A stretch of 53,350 nucleotides of DNA. It comes from Lachnospiraceae bacterium. Its GTDB lineage: Bacteria; Bacillota; Clostridia; Lachnospirales; Lachnospiraceae. The stretch spans positions 1-53,350 of the forward strand of contig JAEENL010000027.1 in assembly GCA_016283775.1 (NCBI GenBank), read 5' to 3'. The notes under the pieces were generated by a model, which did not search any database, was not told where the DNA came from, and saw nothing but the letters and a program-made list of their open reading frames with translations. Made by a program: the position numbers and the translations under genes. Positions 24,869 to 33,497 of the stretch are shown here, piece by piece. The number at the start of each line of letters is the position of its first letter. Positions within the stretch are counted from its first letter, which is position 1.

Positions 24869-26395
24869 ATGGACACTATCATCAGGGTAAACGACGCGGT
24901 CAATGGATTTGCCTGGGGCACGTTCGGCCTTGCTCTGCTTTTGGGCACCGGGCTTGTGTGCACCATAGTCACCGGCTGTTTCCAGATAAGATATATAAAG
25001 CACTGGTTCAAAAAGACCTTCGGGATAATGTACCGTGAGGGGCGCATCATCAACGATGCCGGTGCCCTGTCACAGTTCAGGACGTTCTGTACGGCCCTGT
25101 GCGCCACTCTCGGTACAGGTAACATAGCCGGCGTTTCCACGGCGATATGCGTAGGCGGTCCCGGCGCGGTTTTCTGGATGTGGATCGCCGCATTTTTCGG
25201 CATGATGATAAAATACGCCGAAAACGTACTCGGGCTTTATTTCAGGCGCAGAAATGCGGATGGGGCGTGGTCCGGCGGATCCATGTATTATATCCAGGAC
25301 GGGCTGGGTTCCATAAAAAACTGCAAGCTCATCGCAAAAGTACTGAGCGTGATGTTTTGTCTGTTCACCATGCTTGCATCGTTCGGCATAGGAAACATGT
25401 GCCAGATCAACAAGATCACGGTCAACTGTGAGGAGACTTTTTTAAAGGATGTTGACAAGGGGATGCTTTTTGGCATTTCAAGAGTCAACTGGACGATAGG
25501 CATCGTTCTCATGGTGCTTGGCGCCATCATCATCCTCGGCGGTTTCAGACGGCTTGCTGCGGTCTCGGAAAAGCTGATCCCCTTTATGTGCGGAGTATAT
25601 GTGATCGGATGCCTTCTGGTCATCATACTGAATATCACAAGCCTTCCTGCCGCATTTCTTTCCATCTTCCGATTTGCGTTCGGGCCCGCGGCGATAAAGG
25701 GCGGTATCGCAGGAAGCGCTGTAAAACTCGCATTCAATACCATCAAAAACGGCTGTAAAAGAGGCATTTTCTCAAACGAAGCAGGTCTCGGTTCCTCGGT
25801 CATGGCGCACAGCAACAGCTGTGCCAGAGAGCCCGTAAAGCAGGGACTCTGGGGCATTGCCGAAGTTTTTGTCGATACTGTCGTTATCTGCACGATCACT
25901 GCTCTCGTGGTCCTTACTTCCGGAGCTGTCGACCTGAACACAGGTCTTGTGAGAGACGCATCCGTTCCGGATGACACGCTTGTCGCAAAGGCCTTCGGTT
26001 CGGTGCTTGGCTGCCCGGGAGAATGGTTCATCGTTATCGCGATCGCGTTGTTTGCGTTTACGACTGTGATAGGCTGGTCTTATTACGGCGCAAAGACCAC
26101 CGAATATCTTTTCGGCATCACAGCTGCAAAGATCTACCGCGTGATATTCGTGCTTCTTATCGTTTTTGGCGCGATCATGGAAGACAACCTCGCATGGGAC
26201 ATTTCCGATACGCTTAACGGTCTCATGATGATACCGAACCTCATCGGGATCCTTGTACAGACCCCGCTTCTCATAAAACTCACAAAAAATTACGTCGACC
26301 GCAGGATAAAAGGAAAAGATACAGAGCCCATGCTCTCATACGACCGCGATATACAGCGTGACGCGATCCGCGCGATAAGAAAGGGAGCGGACTGA
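24869..26395 (+). CDS. Sodium:alanine/glycine symporter (AGCS family)
   Basis: A 508-residue membrane transporter with about ten hydrophobic helices. The AGCS signature region GTGNIAGVSTAICVGGPGA is clear, as are the conserved MYYIQDG and FSNEAGLGSS stretches. Family members import alanine or glycine with Na+. Length is at the upper end of normal. GGAAGGAC lies 9 bases ahead of the ATG, and the gene starts 29 bases after the DegV-kinase stop, so it may be read from the same transcript. The radical SAM gene overlaps its stop by one base (TGATG). Confidence 0.92.
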   Translation: MDTIIRVNDAVNGFAWGTFGLALLLGTGLVCTIVTGCFQIRYIKHWFKKTFGIMYREGRIINDAGALSQFRTFCTALCATLGTGNIAGVSTAICVGGPGAVFWMWIAAFFGMMIKYAENVLGLYFRRRNADGAWSGGSMYYIQDGLGSIKNCKLIAKVLSVMFCLFTMLASFGIGNMCQINKITVNCEETFLKDVDKGMLFGISRVNWTIGIVLMVLGAIIILGGFRRLAAVSEKLIPFMCGVYVIGCLLVIILNITSLPAAFLSIFRFAFGPAAIKGGIAGSAVKLAFNTIKNGCKRGIFSNEAGLGSSVMAHSNSCAREPVKQGLWGIAEVFVDTVVICTITALVVLTSGAVDLNTGLVRDASVPDDTLVAKAFGSVLGCPGEWFIVIAIALFAFTTVIGWSYYGAKTTEYLFGITAAKIYRVIFVLLIVFGAIMEDNLAWDISDTLNGLMMIPNLIGILVQTPLLIKLTKNYVDRRIKGKDTEPMLSYDRDIQRDAIRAIRKGAD

Positions 26396-27279
26396 TGTCA
26401 CATCTGATGGTGAATGAGTATCTTCGCAGAAAATATGGCAGAAAGATCTACAAGCTTTCGATAAATGCAGGTTTTTCCTGCCCAAACCGTGACGGCACCT
26501 GCGGCACGGGAGGCTGTATCTTTTGCTCCGGCGCAGGCTCCGGAGATTTCGCGTGTGAGGCTTTTGTTCCGATAGGTGAGCAGATAAGGCTGGCAAAAGA
26601 AAAAGCCGCCGAAAAAGGCGCAGAAGGGTATATAGCGTATTTCCAGGCATTTACAAATACCTACGCACCCGTGGAAACACTGAAAGAACGGTATTCGGAA
26701 GCAATGGAAGATCCGGAGATCGTGGGGATATCCGTGGCAACGAGACCCGACTGTCTTCCTCCGGAAACCGTGAGTCTTCTTTCGGAAATGAACAGGATAA
26801 AACCCGTGTGGGTGGAACTCGGGCTTCAGACGATCCATGAGAAGACTGCCGGATATATCAGAAGAGGTTATCCTCTTTCGGTTTATGACAAAGCGGTAAA
26901 CGACCTTGAAAGCGCAGGACTTTACGTCATCACACATGTCATACTCGGACTTCCTTTTGAAACAAGGGAACAGATGCTTGAAACCGTGAAATACGTTGGA
27001 AACAGCGGTGTTCAGGGAATAAAACTCCAGCTCCTGCATGTGATAAAAGGCACCGATCTGGAAAAGGAGTATCTCGCCGGAAAGTTTGAGACCATGTCTT
27101 TTGAAGAATATGTCGCGCTTGTGCGGGACTGCGTCGCGGCGCTTCCCGAGGATGTGGTGATACACAGGCTTACCGGGGACGGCGCAAAAAAGACCCTCGT
27201 TTCGCCGCTTTGGAGCGCGGACAAAAAGAGGGTACTCAATGTTTTGAAAAAAGAACTCAGCGGACTTTTAACGATCTGA
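26395..27279 (+). CDS. Radical SAM protein, TIGR01212/YhcC family
   Basis: A 294-residue radical SAM protein. The N-terminal FSCPNRDGTCGTGGCIFC region provides C29, C41 and C44 as the expected [4Fe-4S] ligands, with an extra C36. It keeps the family features QAFTNTYAP, SVATRPDCLP, VELGLQT and THVILGLPFET. The family is broadly conserved and often annotated as YhcC; its substrate is not settled to my knowledge. It is translationally coupled to the alanine symporter. Its 3' end runs 23 bases into the convergent AlkD-like gene. Confidence 0.9.
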   Translation: MSHLMVNEYLRRKYGRKIYKLSINAGFSCPNRDGTCGTGGCIFCSGAGSGDFACEAFVPIGEQIRLAKEKAAEKGAEGYIAYFQAFTNTYAPVETLKERYSEAMEDPEIVGISVATRPDCLPPETVSLLSEMNRIKPVWVELGLQTIHEKTAGYIRRGYPLSVYDKAVNDLESAGLYVITHVILGLPFETREQMLETVKYVGNSGVQGIKLQLLHVIKGTDLEKEYLAGKFETMSFEEYVALVRDCVAALPEDVVIHRLTGDGAKKTLVSPLWSADKKRVLNVLKKELSGLLTI

Positions 27280-27943
27280 GATATGCTTTGTGTTCATCTG
27301 TGACTCTGAAGCTTTCGAGGGCTTTTTGAATGGCCTTGTTGTGTATCCACGGGTCAAGACGGTGCTGCTCCAGAAAGACCACCGTTTCGTCATATCTTTT
27401 GGCAAGAGCCGTGGCAAAATACCACGCGACCATCATCTTGAGATAGTAGTCTTCCCCGTTCACAGAAGCTACGATCTCCGGATATTCCTTACGAAAGTCT
27501 TTGTCCAGAAATTCATTCATGAGCATTCTTATACCGAATCTTGCCGTGTAAACATGATCCGAGGAGATCCATTTCCTGATAAAGGGGAGGATCTTCTCGT
27601 GATTTTTTTTGAACACCGCAGGACTTGACTGGTCGCTCACGGGCCAGCAGTCCACATAGGGAAGGAATGATTCCGTGGCCGAGATACACTTGTCAAGATC
27701 CTTGATGAGCGCGATCATAAAGAAATGCACAAGGTTTTCTTCATAGTATCTGTGAGGCAGGTCGAGCAAAAAGGCATCTCCTTCCTCAGTGCCGAAAAAC
27801 TCCTTTGCGATGGAACGCATGGCGGGAGTCTTTACCCCGAGAATGGTCGAACTGTCAATGTTTGGCACAAGTTTACTCTGAAATTCTTTGTATTTATCGT
27901 CTTTGAATTGTTCAAGCCTCTCGCGGACCGTGATATTTCCCAT
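27257..27943 (-). CDS. DNA alkylation repair protein (AlkD-like HEAT repeats)
   Basis: A 228-residue all-helical protein of the AlkD/AlkC-like family, which removes alkylated bases through a HEAT-repeat DNA cradle. Matching stretches are LGVKTPAMRSIAKEF, VDCWPVSDQ, the HVYTARFGIRML motif and MMVAWYFATA. Start chosen at ATG 27943 (protein MGNITVRERL) because GGAGG is correctly spaced upstream; an in-frame start at 28003 would run into the neighbouring gene's stop. It is downstream of the GGDEF-RHH gene and may have its own promoter. Its 3' end overlaps the convergent radical SAM gene by 23 bases. Confidence 0.85.
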   Translation of the reverse strand: MGNITVRERLEQFKDDKYKEFQSKLVPNIDSSTILGVKTPAMRSIAKEFFGTEEGDAFLLDLPHRYYEENLVHFFMIALIKDLDKCISATESFLPYVDCWPVSDQSSPAVFKKNHEKILPFIRKWISSDHVYTARFGIRMLMNEFLDKDFRKEYPEIVASVNGEDYYLKMMVAWYFATALAKRYDETVVFLEQHRLDPWIHNKAIQKALESFRVTDEHKAYLRSLKVR

Positions 27944-27974
27944 GGCTGTGCCTCCGTTTTCAAACTGTAAGAGC

Positions 27975-28003
27975 ATTCTACCATGAAAACGGCCTGTCAA
28001 CAA
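27975..28003 (-). promoter_or_regulatory. Possible promoter for the AlkD-like gene
   Basis: Minus strand -35 TTGTTG (28003-27998), 17-base spacer, -10 TAGAAT (27980-27975). It overlaps the last codons of the upstream GGDEF-RHH gene. An 8-bp inverted repeat (CCGTTTTC 27954-27961 / GAAAACGG 27985-27992) brackets the -10 and could be an operator. Confidence 0.4.
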
Positions 28004-28713
28004 TCATATTTTTTGAGGAGCATGTCGATCGCTTCGCGAAGGAGGATAGCTTCTCCTATGCCCTCACGTTTTGAGAGCTTTGAGAGCCTCTGAAGCTGGT
28101 CCTGCGTGTAATGACTGGTCTTGGGCACCATTTTTTCTTCTTTTGCCATTGCGACCTTGTCACGGCCGGAAACTTTTGCGCGGTAGAGCGCGCTGTCTGC
28201 TTTTCTCACAAGTTCCGTGCACCTGGATGCGTCAACAAATGCCGCAGCCATGCCTATCGTGACGGTCTGCTTTTCTCCGTCGGGTGTACGGATGTCGAGG
28301 TTGTTCTTCAGGTCGTTCAGAATGAGAAATACGTCTTCACGTTCAAGATCGCCCTTAAAAATGAGCCCGAATTCGTCTCCGCCTATTCTGTAGAGAGTTG
28401 CGCACTCGGGAATGTTTTTTTTCAGATATTCGCCCGCTTCGATCAGGACACGGTCTCCCACGTCATGACCGAAATCTTTGTTTATATGGTCAAATTTGTC
28501 CATGTCAAAGAGCGCGATCACGATGGATTCACCGTTTGCCTCTGCGTCCGAATCAAGAAGCTCCGTGAGATCCTGCTCAAATCTGTCGCCGGTGGGGATA
28601 TTCAGGACTTCGTTAACTTTGTTGATCTTTTTTGCTTTGTTTTTCTGATCGACTTCCATATGGTCCTGTACTGTAACGGGATGCTTGGTCTCTGTTGTTT
28701 TTTTTGTCTGCAT
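27997..28713 (-). CDS. GGDEF protein with predicted ribbon-helix-helix tail
   Basis: A 238-residue cytosolic protein with no membrane segment. A charged N-terminal stretch (1-35) leads into a GGDEF domain about 38-190 with FDMDKFDHINKDFGHDVGD and an intact YRIGGDEF (111-115). No RxxD inhibitory site precedes the loop. Residues about 197-235 fit a ribbon-helix-helix DNA-binding fold: a short strand (KTSHYT), helix QDQLQRLSKLSKREGI, then helix GEAILLREAIDMLL. This matches the CopG/Arc-type pattern xxLxxLxxLAxxxGxSxxxLIREAIxxxL. Start set at ATG 28713 because AGGAGG (28724-28719) is 5 bases upstream; an in-frame ATG at 28815 lies upstream of the predicted transcript start. A strong promoter and matching palindromes precede it. 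Cyclase activity and DNA binding are both predictions. Confidence 0.85.
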   Translation of the reverse strand: MQTKKTTETKHPVTVQDHMEVDQKNKAKKINKVNEVLNIPTGDRFEQDLTELLDSDAEANGESIVIALFDMDKFDHINKDFGHDVGDRVLIEAGEYLKKNIPECATLYRIGGDEFGLIFKGDLEREDVFLILNDLKNNLDIRTPDGEKQTVTIGMAAAFVDASRCTELVRKADSALYRAKVSGRDKVAMAKEEKMVPKTSHYTQDQLQRLSKLSKREGIGEAILLREAIDMLLKKYDC

Positions 28714-28768
28714 GACTGCCTCCTTTTGGAATATGTTCCGTGTTACGATCTTAATGATATTATTGAAT

Positions 28769-28791
28769 GATATTATTTTCGGAATAATATC
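28769..28791. promoter_or_regulatory. Palindromic operator candidate, site 1
   Basis: Inverted repeat GATATTATT (28769-28777), 5-base spacer, AATAATATC (28783-28791): a perfect 9-bp dyad. An extra direct copy of the left arm, GATATTATT, lies at 28756-28764. It falls just after the predicted start of the minus-strand GGDEF-RHH transcript (about +6 to +28), a position suited to repression. No U-tract follows, so it is not a terminator. Confidence 0.6.
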
Positions 28792-28803
28792 GCGCGCAAT
28801 GAT

Positions 28804-28832
28804 TTTATAACACATATCTGATTACATGTCAA
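28804..28832 (-). promoter_or_regulatory. Strong promoter for the GGDEF-RHH gene
   Basis: Minus-strand -35 TTGACA (28832-28827), exact 17-base spacer, -10 TATAAA (28809-28804), with TG one base upstream of the -10 (extended -10). Predicted start near 28797, about 84 bases before the ATG at 28713. Confidence 0.75.
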
Positions 28833-28846
28833 TAACAAATTTTCGA

Positions 28847-28869
28847 AGTATTATTTCTGAAATAATATC
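28847..28869. promoter_or_regulatory. Palindromic operator candidate, site 2
   Basis: Same architecture as the site at 28769-28791: TATTATT, 5-base spacer, AATAATATC, with one arm end changed (AGTATTATT). Centres of the two sites are 78 bases apart. This one lies between the two divergent promoters. Confidence 0.55.
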
Positions 28870-28918
28870 GATAAAAAGCCTGATTTTGGGCACTTATTGC
28901 GATGTTTTGCTCTCAGCC

Positions 28919-28947
28919 TTGACAGTCGGAATGAGGTGTCGTAACAT
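28919..28947 (+). promoter_or_regulatory. Promoter for the esterase-GH43 gene
   Basis: TTGACA (28919-28924), 17-base spacer, TAACAT (28942-28947, 4 of 6 matches). Predicted start near 28954, about 55 bases before the ATG at 29009. Confidence 0.55.
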
Positions 28948-29008
28948 CAGACGAGAGAAGAACAAAAGGCCTTCCGGCAGGGTTTACGGAGGGCAGGAGG
29001 AGGATTTC

Positions 29009-31786
29009 ATGTTACGAGAGACTACAGTAAAAAACGGGAGACTTCGCGGACTTCCGGGAGCGGATCCGAGAGTCACGGTATATAAAGGAGTCCCCTTTGC
29101 GGCACCGCCCGTTGGTGAAAACAGATGGCGCGCGCCGCAGCCGTGCGCTGACTGGGACGGCGTAAAGGAAGCCTATGAGTTTGCGCCGATATCTTATCAG
29201 GACACTCCCGGACTCGGAACCGATATTTACTGCCGTGAATGGCATGTCGATCCCGAGCATCCCATCAGCGAGGACTGCCTGTATCTGAATATCTGGACTC
29301 CCGCGAAGAGCATCGATGAAAAGCTCCCGGTGCTTGTATGGTATTTTGGCGGAGGCTTCCAGTGGGGATATACCTCAGAGATGGAATTTGACGGTGAAAA
29401 GCTTGCGCGCCGCGGGATCGTTGTTGTGGGAGTCGCCTATCGCCTTAACGTTTTTGGATTTCTCGCGCATCCGGAGATAACTGCGGAAGCCCCGGCAGCT
29501 CCGGGAAACTTCGGACTGCTTGACCAGAAGGCGGGACTTCGCTGGGTTTATGACAATATCGCGGCTTTCGGAGGTGACCCTGAGCGCATCACGATATCCG
29601 GACAGTCTGCGGGAGGCGGCAGCGTGATGCAGCAGCTGGCTCATGACGGGAACAGAGACATCATAAAAGGAGCCGCCATATTCAGCGGAATGATCAAAAA
29701 TCCCGACGAAAAGTCGGATATATTCAAGCCTCTCACTCTTGACAAGGCGGAAGAGAGAGGCTCTGATTTCTTTGGATTCCTTGGTGTTTCTTCCCTTAAA
29801 GAGGCCAGGGCATTATCTTCGAAAGAAGTATTTTCAAAATACAATGCTTATGTAAAAGACCATTCCCGGATGTTCCCCATCTGTGACGGTAAATTCTGCA
29901 CCGAAGACCCCATGGACAAGTTTATGAGAGGCGGTAGTGCCCCTGTGCCTGTGCTTTCGGGAAATACCTCCGACGAGTTCACGCGGAATGGGGAAAATAT
30001 GGTGGAGCAGTCGGTGAAGACCGCATTCCTCAGCGCAAAGGCAAACGGCAGCGCACAGCATTACTATTACTACCGTTTTGATCCCGATATCCCCGGAGAT
30101 GACAGACCGGGTACCTTCCATTCTGTCGATCTCTGGTATTTCTTTGAGAGCATCCACAAAGAAAACCGTCCTCTTAAGGGACGCCACTTTGAGCTTGCAA
30201 GGCAGATGTGCGATTATTATGCAAATTTCATCCGCACAGGTGATCCAAATGGAGAAGGATGGTGCGGTGAGCCGCTTCCCGAGTGGACCGAATATACTGC
30301 TGAAACAAAGGCGGAAATGGTATTTGAAGGCAGAGGAGCAGTGCCCGGAAAAGAAGGCGGCATACGGCTCGGGAACACGGGAAAGAAACAGGCTGTGAAC
30401 CCTTATCTCCCGTCATGGGAATGCATTCCTGACGGTGAACCCTATGTTTTCGGGGACAGAGTGTACGTATACGGCTCTCATGACCGCTGGCAGGGCGAAA
30501 CCTTCTGCGTGAACGATTATGTTTGCTGGTCCGCTCCTGTGAACGATCTGGGGAACTGGCGCTATGAGGGTGTGAGCTATAAAAAGACTCAGGACCCGGA
30601 AAATACAGACGGCAAGATGGTGCTCTTTGCACCCGATGTGACAAAGGGACCTGACGGAAGATATTATCTTTTCTATGTACTTGATGGCAGAGGACATGTG
30701 TCTGTTGCGGTATGTGACCGCCCGCAGGGGCCTTTTGAGTTTCTCGGGAATGTCCACTATCCCGACGGCACAAAACTCGGAACACGAGAAGGAGACGAGC
30801 CTCAGTTCGATCCGGGTGTACTCACCGAAGGAGACAGGACTTATCTTTACACAGGTTTCTGCGGACAGGGAGACAAGTCACGTCACGGCGCGATGTTTAC
30901 CGTGCTTGGTCCCGACATGCTGACTATACTTGAAGGGCCGAAATTTGTGGCTCCCGGCAACTGCTACAGTAAAGGCACAGGCTTTGAGGGACATGCGTTT
31001 TTTGAAGCACCTTCGATAAGAAAAAAAGACGGCATATACTATTTCATCTATTCCTCCGAAGTAATGCATGAACTCTGCTATGCAACGTCAGAGAACCCGG
31101 GAGGACCTTTTGAGTACGGTGGAGTTATCGTCAGCAACTCTGATGTGGGCATAGACTCCTACAAGCCCGCCGGTAAGGTGATGGCATCAGGCGCGAACAA
31201 CCACGGCAGCATGGAGAAGATAGGCGAAGACTGGTACATTTTCTATCACAGACATACAAACAACACCTGGTATTCAAGACAGGGATGCGCCGAAAAACTG
31301 AGGTTTGACGGAAAGAAGATAATACAGGCCGAGATCACGTCCTGCGGCCTGAATAACGGACCTCTCTGTGACAAGGGCGAGTATCCGTCCTATATTGCGT
31401 GCCATCTGTTCAAGGAAGATCAACCGCTGTACGTCACCAAAGGGTTTGCAAGGGTGGCGAGAGACGGACACGATGAAGACCCGGAAGTGGCTTATATCAC
31501 AGATATCAGCGGAGATACCACTGTGGGCTTTAAGTACTTTGACATGAAGAAAGTGACGGGACTGAAGATATTCACAAGGGGATATTTCCACAACGGAAAG
31601 ATAGAAGTGCGAACGGCCTGGGACGGAGAACCGGTCACATCCTCCGAGATAAGATGCGGACATGTATGGACCGAGAACATCTGCAGATTCCCTGCCGTTA
31701 CGGGAGTATTGCCGCTCTATATCACTTTCCGCGGTAACGGAACATGCAGTTTCAGATCATTCGAACTGTTACACGATGAAGTTTAA
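29009..31786 (+). CDS. Type-B carboxylesterase fused to a GH43 glycosidase
   Basis: A 925-residue bifunctional enzyme. Residues about 1-455 are a type-B carboxylesterase: YKGVPFAAPPVGENRW, SEDCLYLNIWTP, GQSAGG with nucleophile S200, a DEF motif near E323 and FHSVDLWYFF with H371. Residues about 465-790 are a GH43 five-blade propeller with the expected base D475 (IPDGEPYVFGDRVYVYGSHD), modulating D543 (FAPDVTKG) and acid E666 (FEAPSIRKKDG). The last ~120 residues look like a beta-sandwich module. No signal peptide, so it should act inside the cell. It would remove acyl (acetyl or feruloyl) groups and alpha-arabinosyl or beta-xylosyl units from one xylan oligosaccharide (inference). Start ATG 29009 follows AGGAGGAGGA; an in-frame start at 28826 would place promoter and operator inside the gene. 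Confidence 0.9.
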   Translation: MLRETTVKNGRLRGLPGADPRVTVYKGVPFAAPPVGENRWRAPQPCADWDGVKEAYEFAPISYQDTPGLGTDIYCREWHVDPEHPISEDCLYLNIWTPAKSIDEKLPVLVWYFGGGFQWGYTSEMEFDGEKLARRGIVVVGVAYRLNVFGFLAHPEITAEAPAAPGNFGLLDQKAGLRWVYDNIAAFGGDPERITISGQSAGGGSVMQQLAHDGNRDIIKGAAIFSGMIKNPDEKSDIFKPLTLDKAEERGSDFFGFLGVSSLKEARALSSKEVFSKYNAYVKDHSRMFPICDGKFCTEDPMDKFMRGGSAPVPVLSGNTSDEFTRNGENMVEQSVKTAFLSAKANGSAQHYYYYRFDPDIPGDDRPGTFHSVDLWYFFESIHKENRPLKGRHFELARQMCDYYANFIRTGDPNGEGWCGEPLPEWTEYTAETKAEMVFEGRGAVPGKEGGIRLGNTGKKQAVNPYLPSWECIPDGEPYVFGDRVYVYGSHDRWQGETFCVNDYVCWSAPVNDLGNWRYEGVSYKKTQDPENTDGKMVLFAPDVTKGPDGRYYLFYVLDGRGHVSVAVCDRPQGPFEFLGNVHYPDGTKLGTREGDEPQFDPGVLTEGDRTYLYTGFCGQGDKSRHGAMFTVLGPDMLTILEGPKFVAPGNCYSKGTGFEGHAFFEAPSIRKKDGIYYFIYSSEVMHELCYATSENPGGPFEYGGVIVSNSDVGIDSYKPAGKVMASGANNHGSMEKIGEDWYIFYHRHTNNTWYSRQGCAEKLRFDGKKIIQAEITSCGLNNGPLCDKGEYPSYIACHLFKEDQPLYVTKGFARVARDGHDEDPEVAYITDISGDTTVGFKYFDMKKVTGLKIFTRGYFHNGKIEVRTAWDGEPVTSSEIRCGHVWTENICRFPAVTGVLPLYITFRGNGTCSFRSFELLHDEV

Positions 31787-31818
31787 TATTTTCTTAATCT
31801 TTGTCTGCTTCAGACACA

Positions 31819-31847
31819 TTGATTTTACTATTGGTTTATGGTAAAGT
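31819..31847 (+). promoter_or_regulatory. Possible promoter for the MCP gene
   Basis: TTGATT (31819-31824), 17-base spacer, TAAAGT (31842-31847); each hexamer matches the consensus at 4 of 6 positions. It lies 43 bases before the MCP start in an AT-rich gap. Confidence 0.35.
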
Positions 31848-31889
31848 AAATTGACTGATGTTTTCGCATTTTTGTGAAAGGACTTACTT

Positions 31890-33401
31890 ATGGCAAAACA
31901 AAACGACAAGGGAGAACTGAAGAAACTTCAAGCTTTAGCGGAATTGTCCGAATTTGAGATCGCAAACGGCGCGGCTGTAAAAGCCCACACGATCATCGCA
32001 TCGATCATCGCCGTCGCGTATCTTCTTGAATTTGTCAAGCATACCCGAACCCTTGGGTATACGTTGATGGTAATAGCAGTGTGCGTCATACCTTTCGCAC
32101 TGGGATGGTTCTTTTACTCACAGGATCATAAGACTCCGGCGGTAAAACATATCATAGGCATCGGATATGCGGTCACATACTGCGTTCTTCTGTTCACTGC
32201 ACAGAACGATCTTGTGTTCACCTATGTTATCCCGATGCTTGTCATCATAACGCTTTACAATGACATTGCATACACCAGAAAGATCGGCATCGGAGTTATC
32301 ATCGTAAACCTTGCCGATGTTGTCAGAAAGCTTATGGGCGGCGGTGAGGTCAATACGGCAACGCTCGAGATACAGGGACTTCTCTCTGTGATGATCGTTA
32401 TCTACTTCATCTGGACCGGAACACTGAACCAGAAATTCGTCGAGATCACTTCGGCAAGACTTAAACTCCAGCAGCTTAAGGTTTCGGGACTCCTCGACAA
32501 CATTCTCGCGGTTTCGGAAAATGTTACAAAGAATGTGAACATTGTTTCGGGTGAGATCGATACTTTGAAGGAATCCGTGGACCAGACTCTCACATCCATG
32601 AACGAGGTATCCTCCGGCTCTACGGAATCGGCTGAAGCCATACAGCAGCAGATGTTGAAGACTCAGGAGATTCAGAAGCATATCGAGAATGTCTCTCTGG
32701 CGACCGAGACCATTTCAACAAATATCGTAACGACCACAGAGGCCGTAAAGGAAGGCAGACGCAACATCTCCGACCTCAACAAGCTTACCGTGGTCATTGA
32801 CAAAGCGGGAAAAGACGTGGTCGAAGCGCTCAACAAGTTCCAGCAGACTGCGGCCCAGATGAATTCCATAACAGACCTTATCACCGGAGTTGCGGATCAG
32901 ACAAGCCTTCTTTCGCTGAACGCTTCCATCGAGGCTGCAAGAGCCGGTGAAGCGGGAAGAGGCTTTGCGGTCGTTGCTTCCGAGATATCAAATCTCGCGG
33001 CTCAGACAAGTGAGGCCACAGATAACATTTCGAGGCTCATAAGTGATATCACGTCACAGATCGATGACATGGTAAGCACGATAAAGAATCTTCTTTCGGC
33101 GGGAGAGCAGGAGAGCAAGGTGGCTTCGGACACCGAGCAGAACTTCGCGTCCATCGCAAAGAACATCGATGAGATCTCGACACATTCAAAGAAACTTTCC
33201 GGTACGGTATCGGAACTTTCTGTTGCGAACAAGACTATTGTTGACAGCATACAGACCATATCGGCGATAACCGAAGAAGTATCGGCACATGCGACGGAAA
33301 CTTACAACATAAGCGAAAACAACCAAAAGATCGTTGATTCGGTATTGAACGTTGTCAATACACTTGAGAGCGATGCAAAGAAGCTCAAAGCATCCGAATG
33401 A
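31890..33401 (+). CDS. Methyl-accepting chemotaxis protein with multi-pass N-terminus
   Basis: A 503-residue chemoreceptor. Residues about 32-190 form six hydrophobic helices with short loops rather than the usual two TMs and a large periplasmic domain, so it may sense within the membrane or a cytosolic state. The signalling part contains the hairpin-tip motif with [20 protein letters not shown] and [18 protein letters not shown], which contacts CheA and CheW. No HAMP domain is evident. GAAAGGAC precedes the ATG. A terminator follows. Its presence suggests the organism is motile or has a chemosensory array. Confidence 0.92.
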   Translation: MAKQNDKGELKKLQALAELSEFEIANGAAVKAHTIIASIIAVAYLLEFVKHTRTLGYTLMVIAVCVIPFALGWFFYSQDHKTPAVKHIIGIGYAVTYCVLLFTAQNDLVFTYVIPMLVIITLYNDIAYTRKIGIGVIIVNLADVVRKLMGGGEVNTATLEIQGLLSVMIVIYFIWTGTLNQKFVEITSARLKLQQLKVSGLLDNILAVSENVTKNVNIVSGEIDTLKESVDQTLTSMNEVSSGSTESAEAIQQQMLKTQEIQKHIENVSLATETISTNIVTTTEAVKEGRRNISDLNKLTVVIDKAGKDVVEALNKFQQTAAQMNSITDLITGVADQTSLLSLNASIEAARAGEAGRGFAVVASEISNLAAQTSEATDNISRLISDITSQIDDMVSTIKNLLSAGEQESKVASDTEQNFASIAKNIDEISTHSKKLSGTVSELSVANKTIVDSIQTISAITEEVSAHATETYNISENNQKIVDSVLNVVNTLESDAKKLKASE

Positions 33402-33441
33402 CGGCATTGATCCGGTAAGAACTGCAGCGACAGCTGCATAC

Positions 33442-33475
33442 AGGGCATGCAGTGAATGCTGCATGTCCTTTTTTG
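33442..33475 (+). terminator. Terminator after the MCP gene
   Basis: Stem AGGGCATGCAG (33442-33452) / CTGCATGTCCT (33459-33469) with one G-T pair and a 6-base loop, then six T residues. It lies only 22 bases before the ATG of the sugar transporter, so some read-through may supply that gene. Confidence 0.8.
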
Positions 33476-33497
33476 ACAAAGAGAGGGGAGAGGGAAA

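Noticed and set aside
28756-28869. AT-rich inverted repeats as ends of an insertion sequence or attachment site
   Set aside because: No transposase or integrase, no target duplication; the sites are short, internal to a promoter region and match each other as dyads.
28826-29008. N-terminal extension of the esterase-GH43 protein from an in-frame ATG at 28826
   Set aside because: It would translate through the palindrome and the TTGACA/TAACAT promoter. The ATG at 29009 has a strong AGGAGG site and begins the conserved esterase sequence.
31802-31816. TGTCTG-CTT-CAGACA hairpin after the esterase-GH43 gene as a terminator
   Set aside because: Only a 6-bp stem and no T-tract follows.
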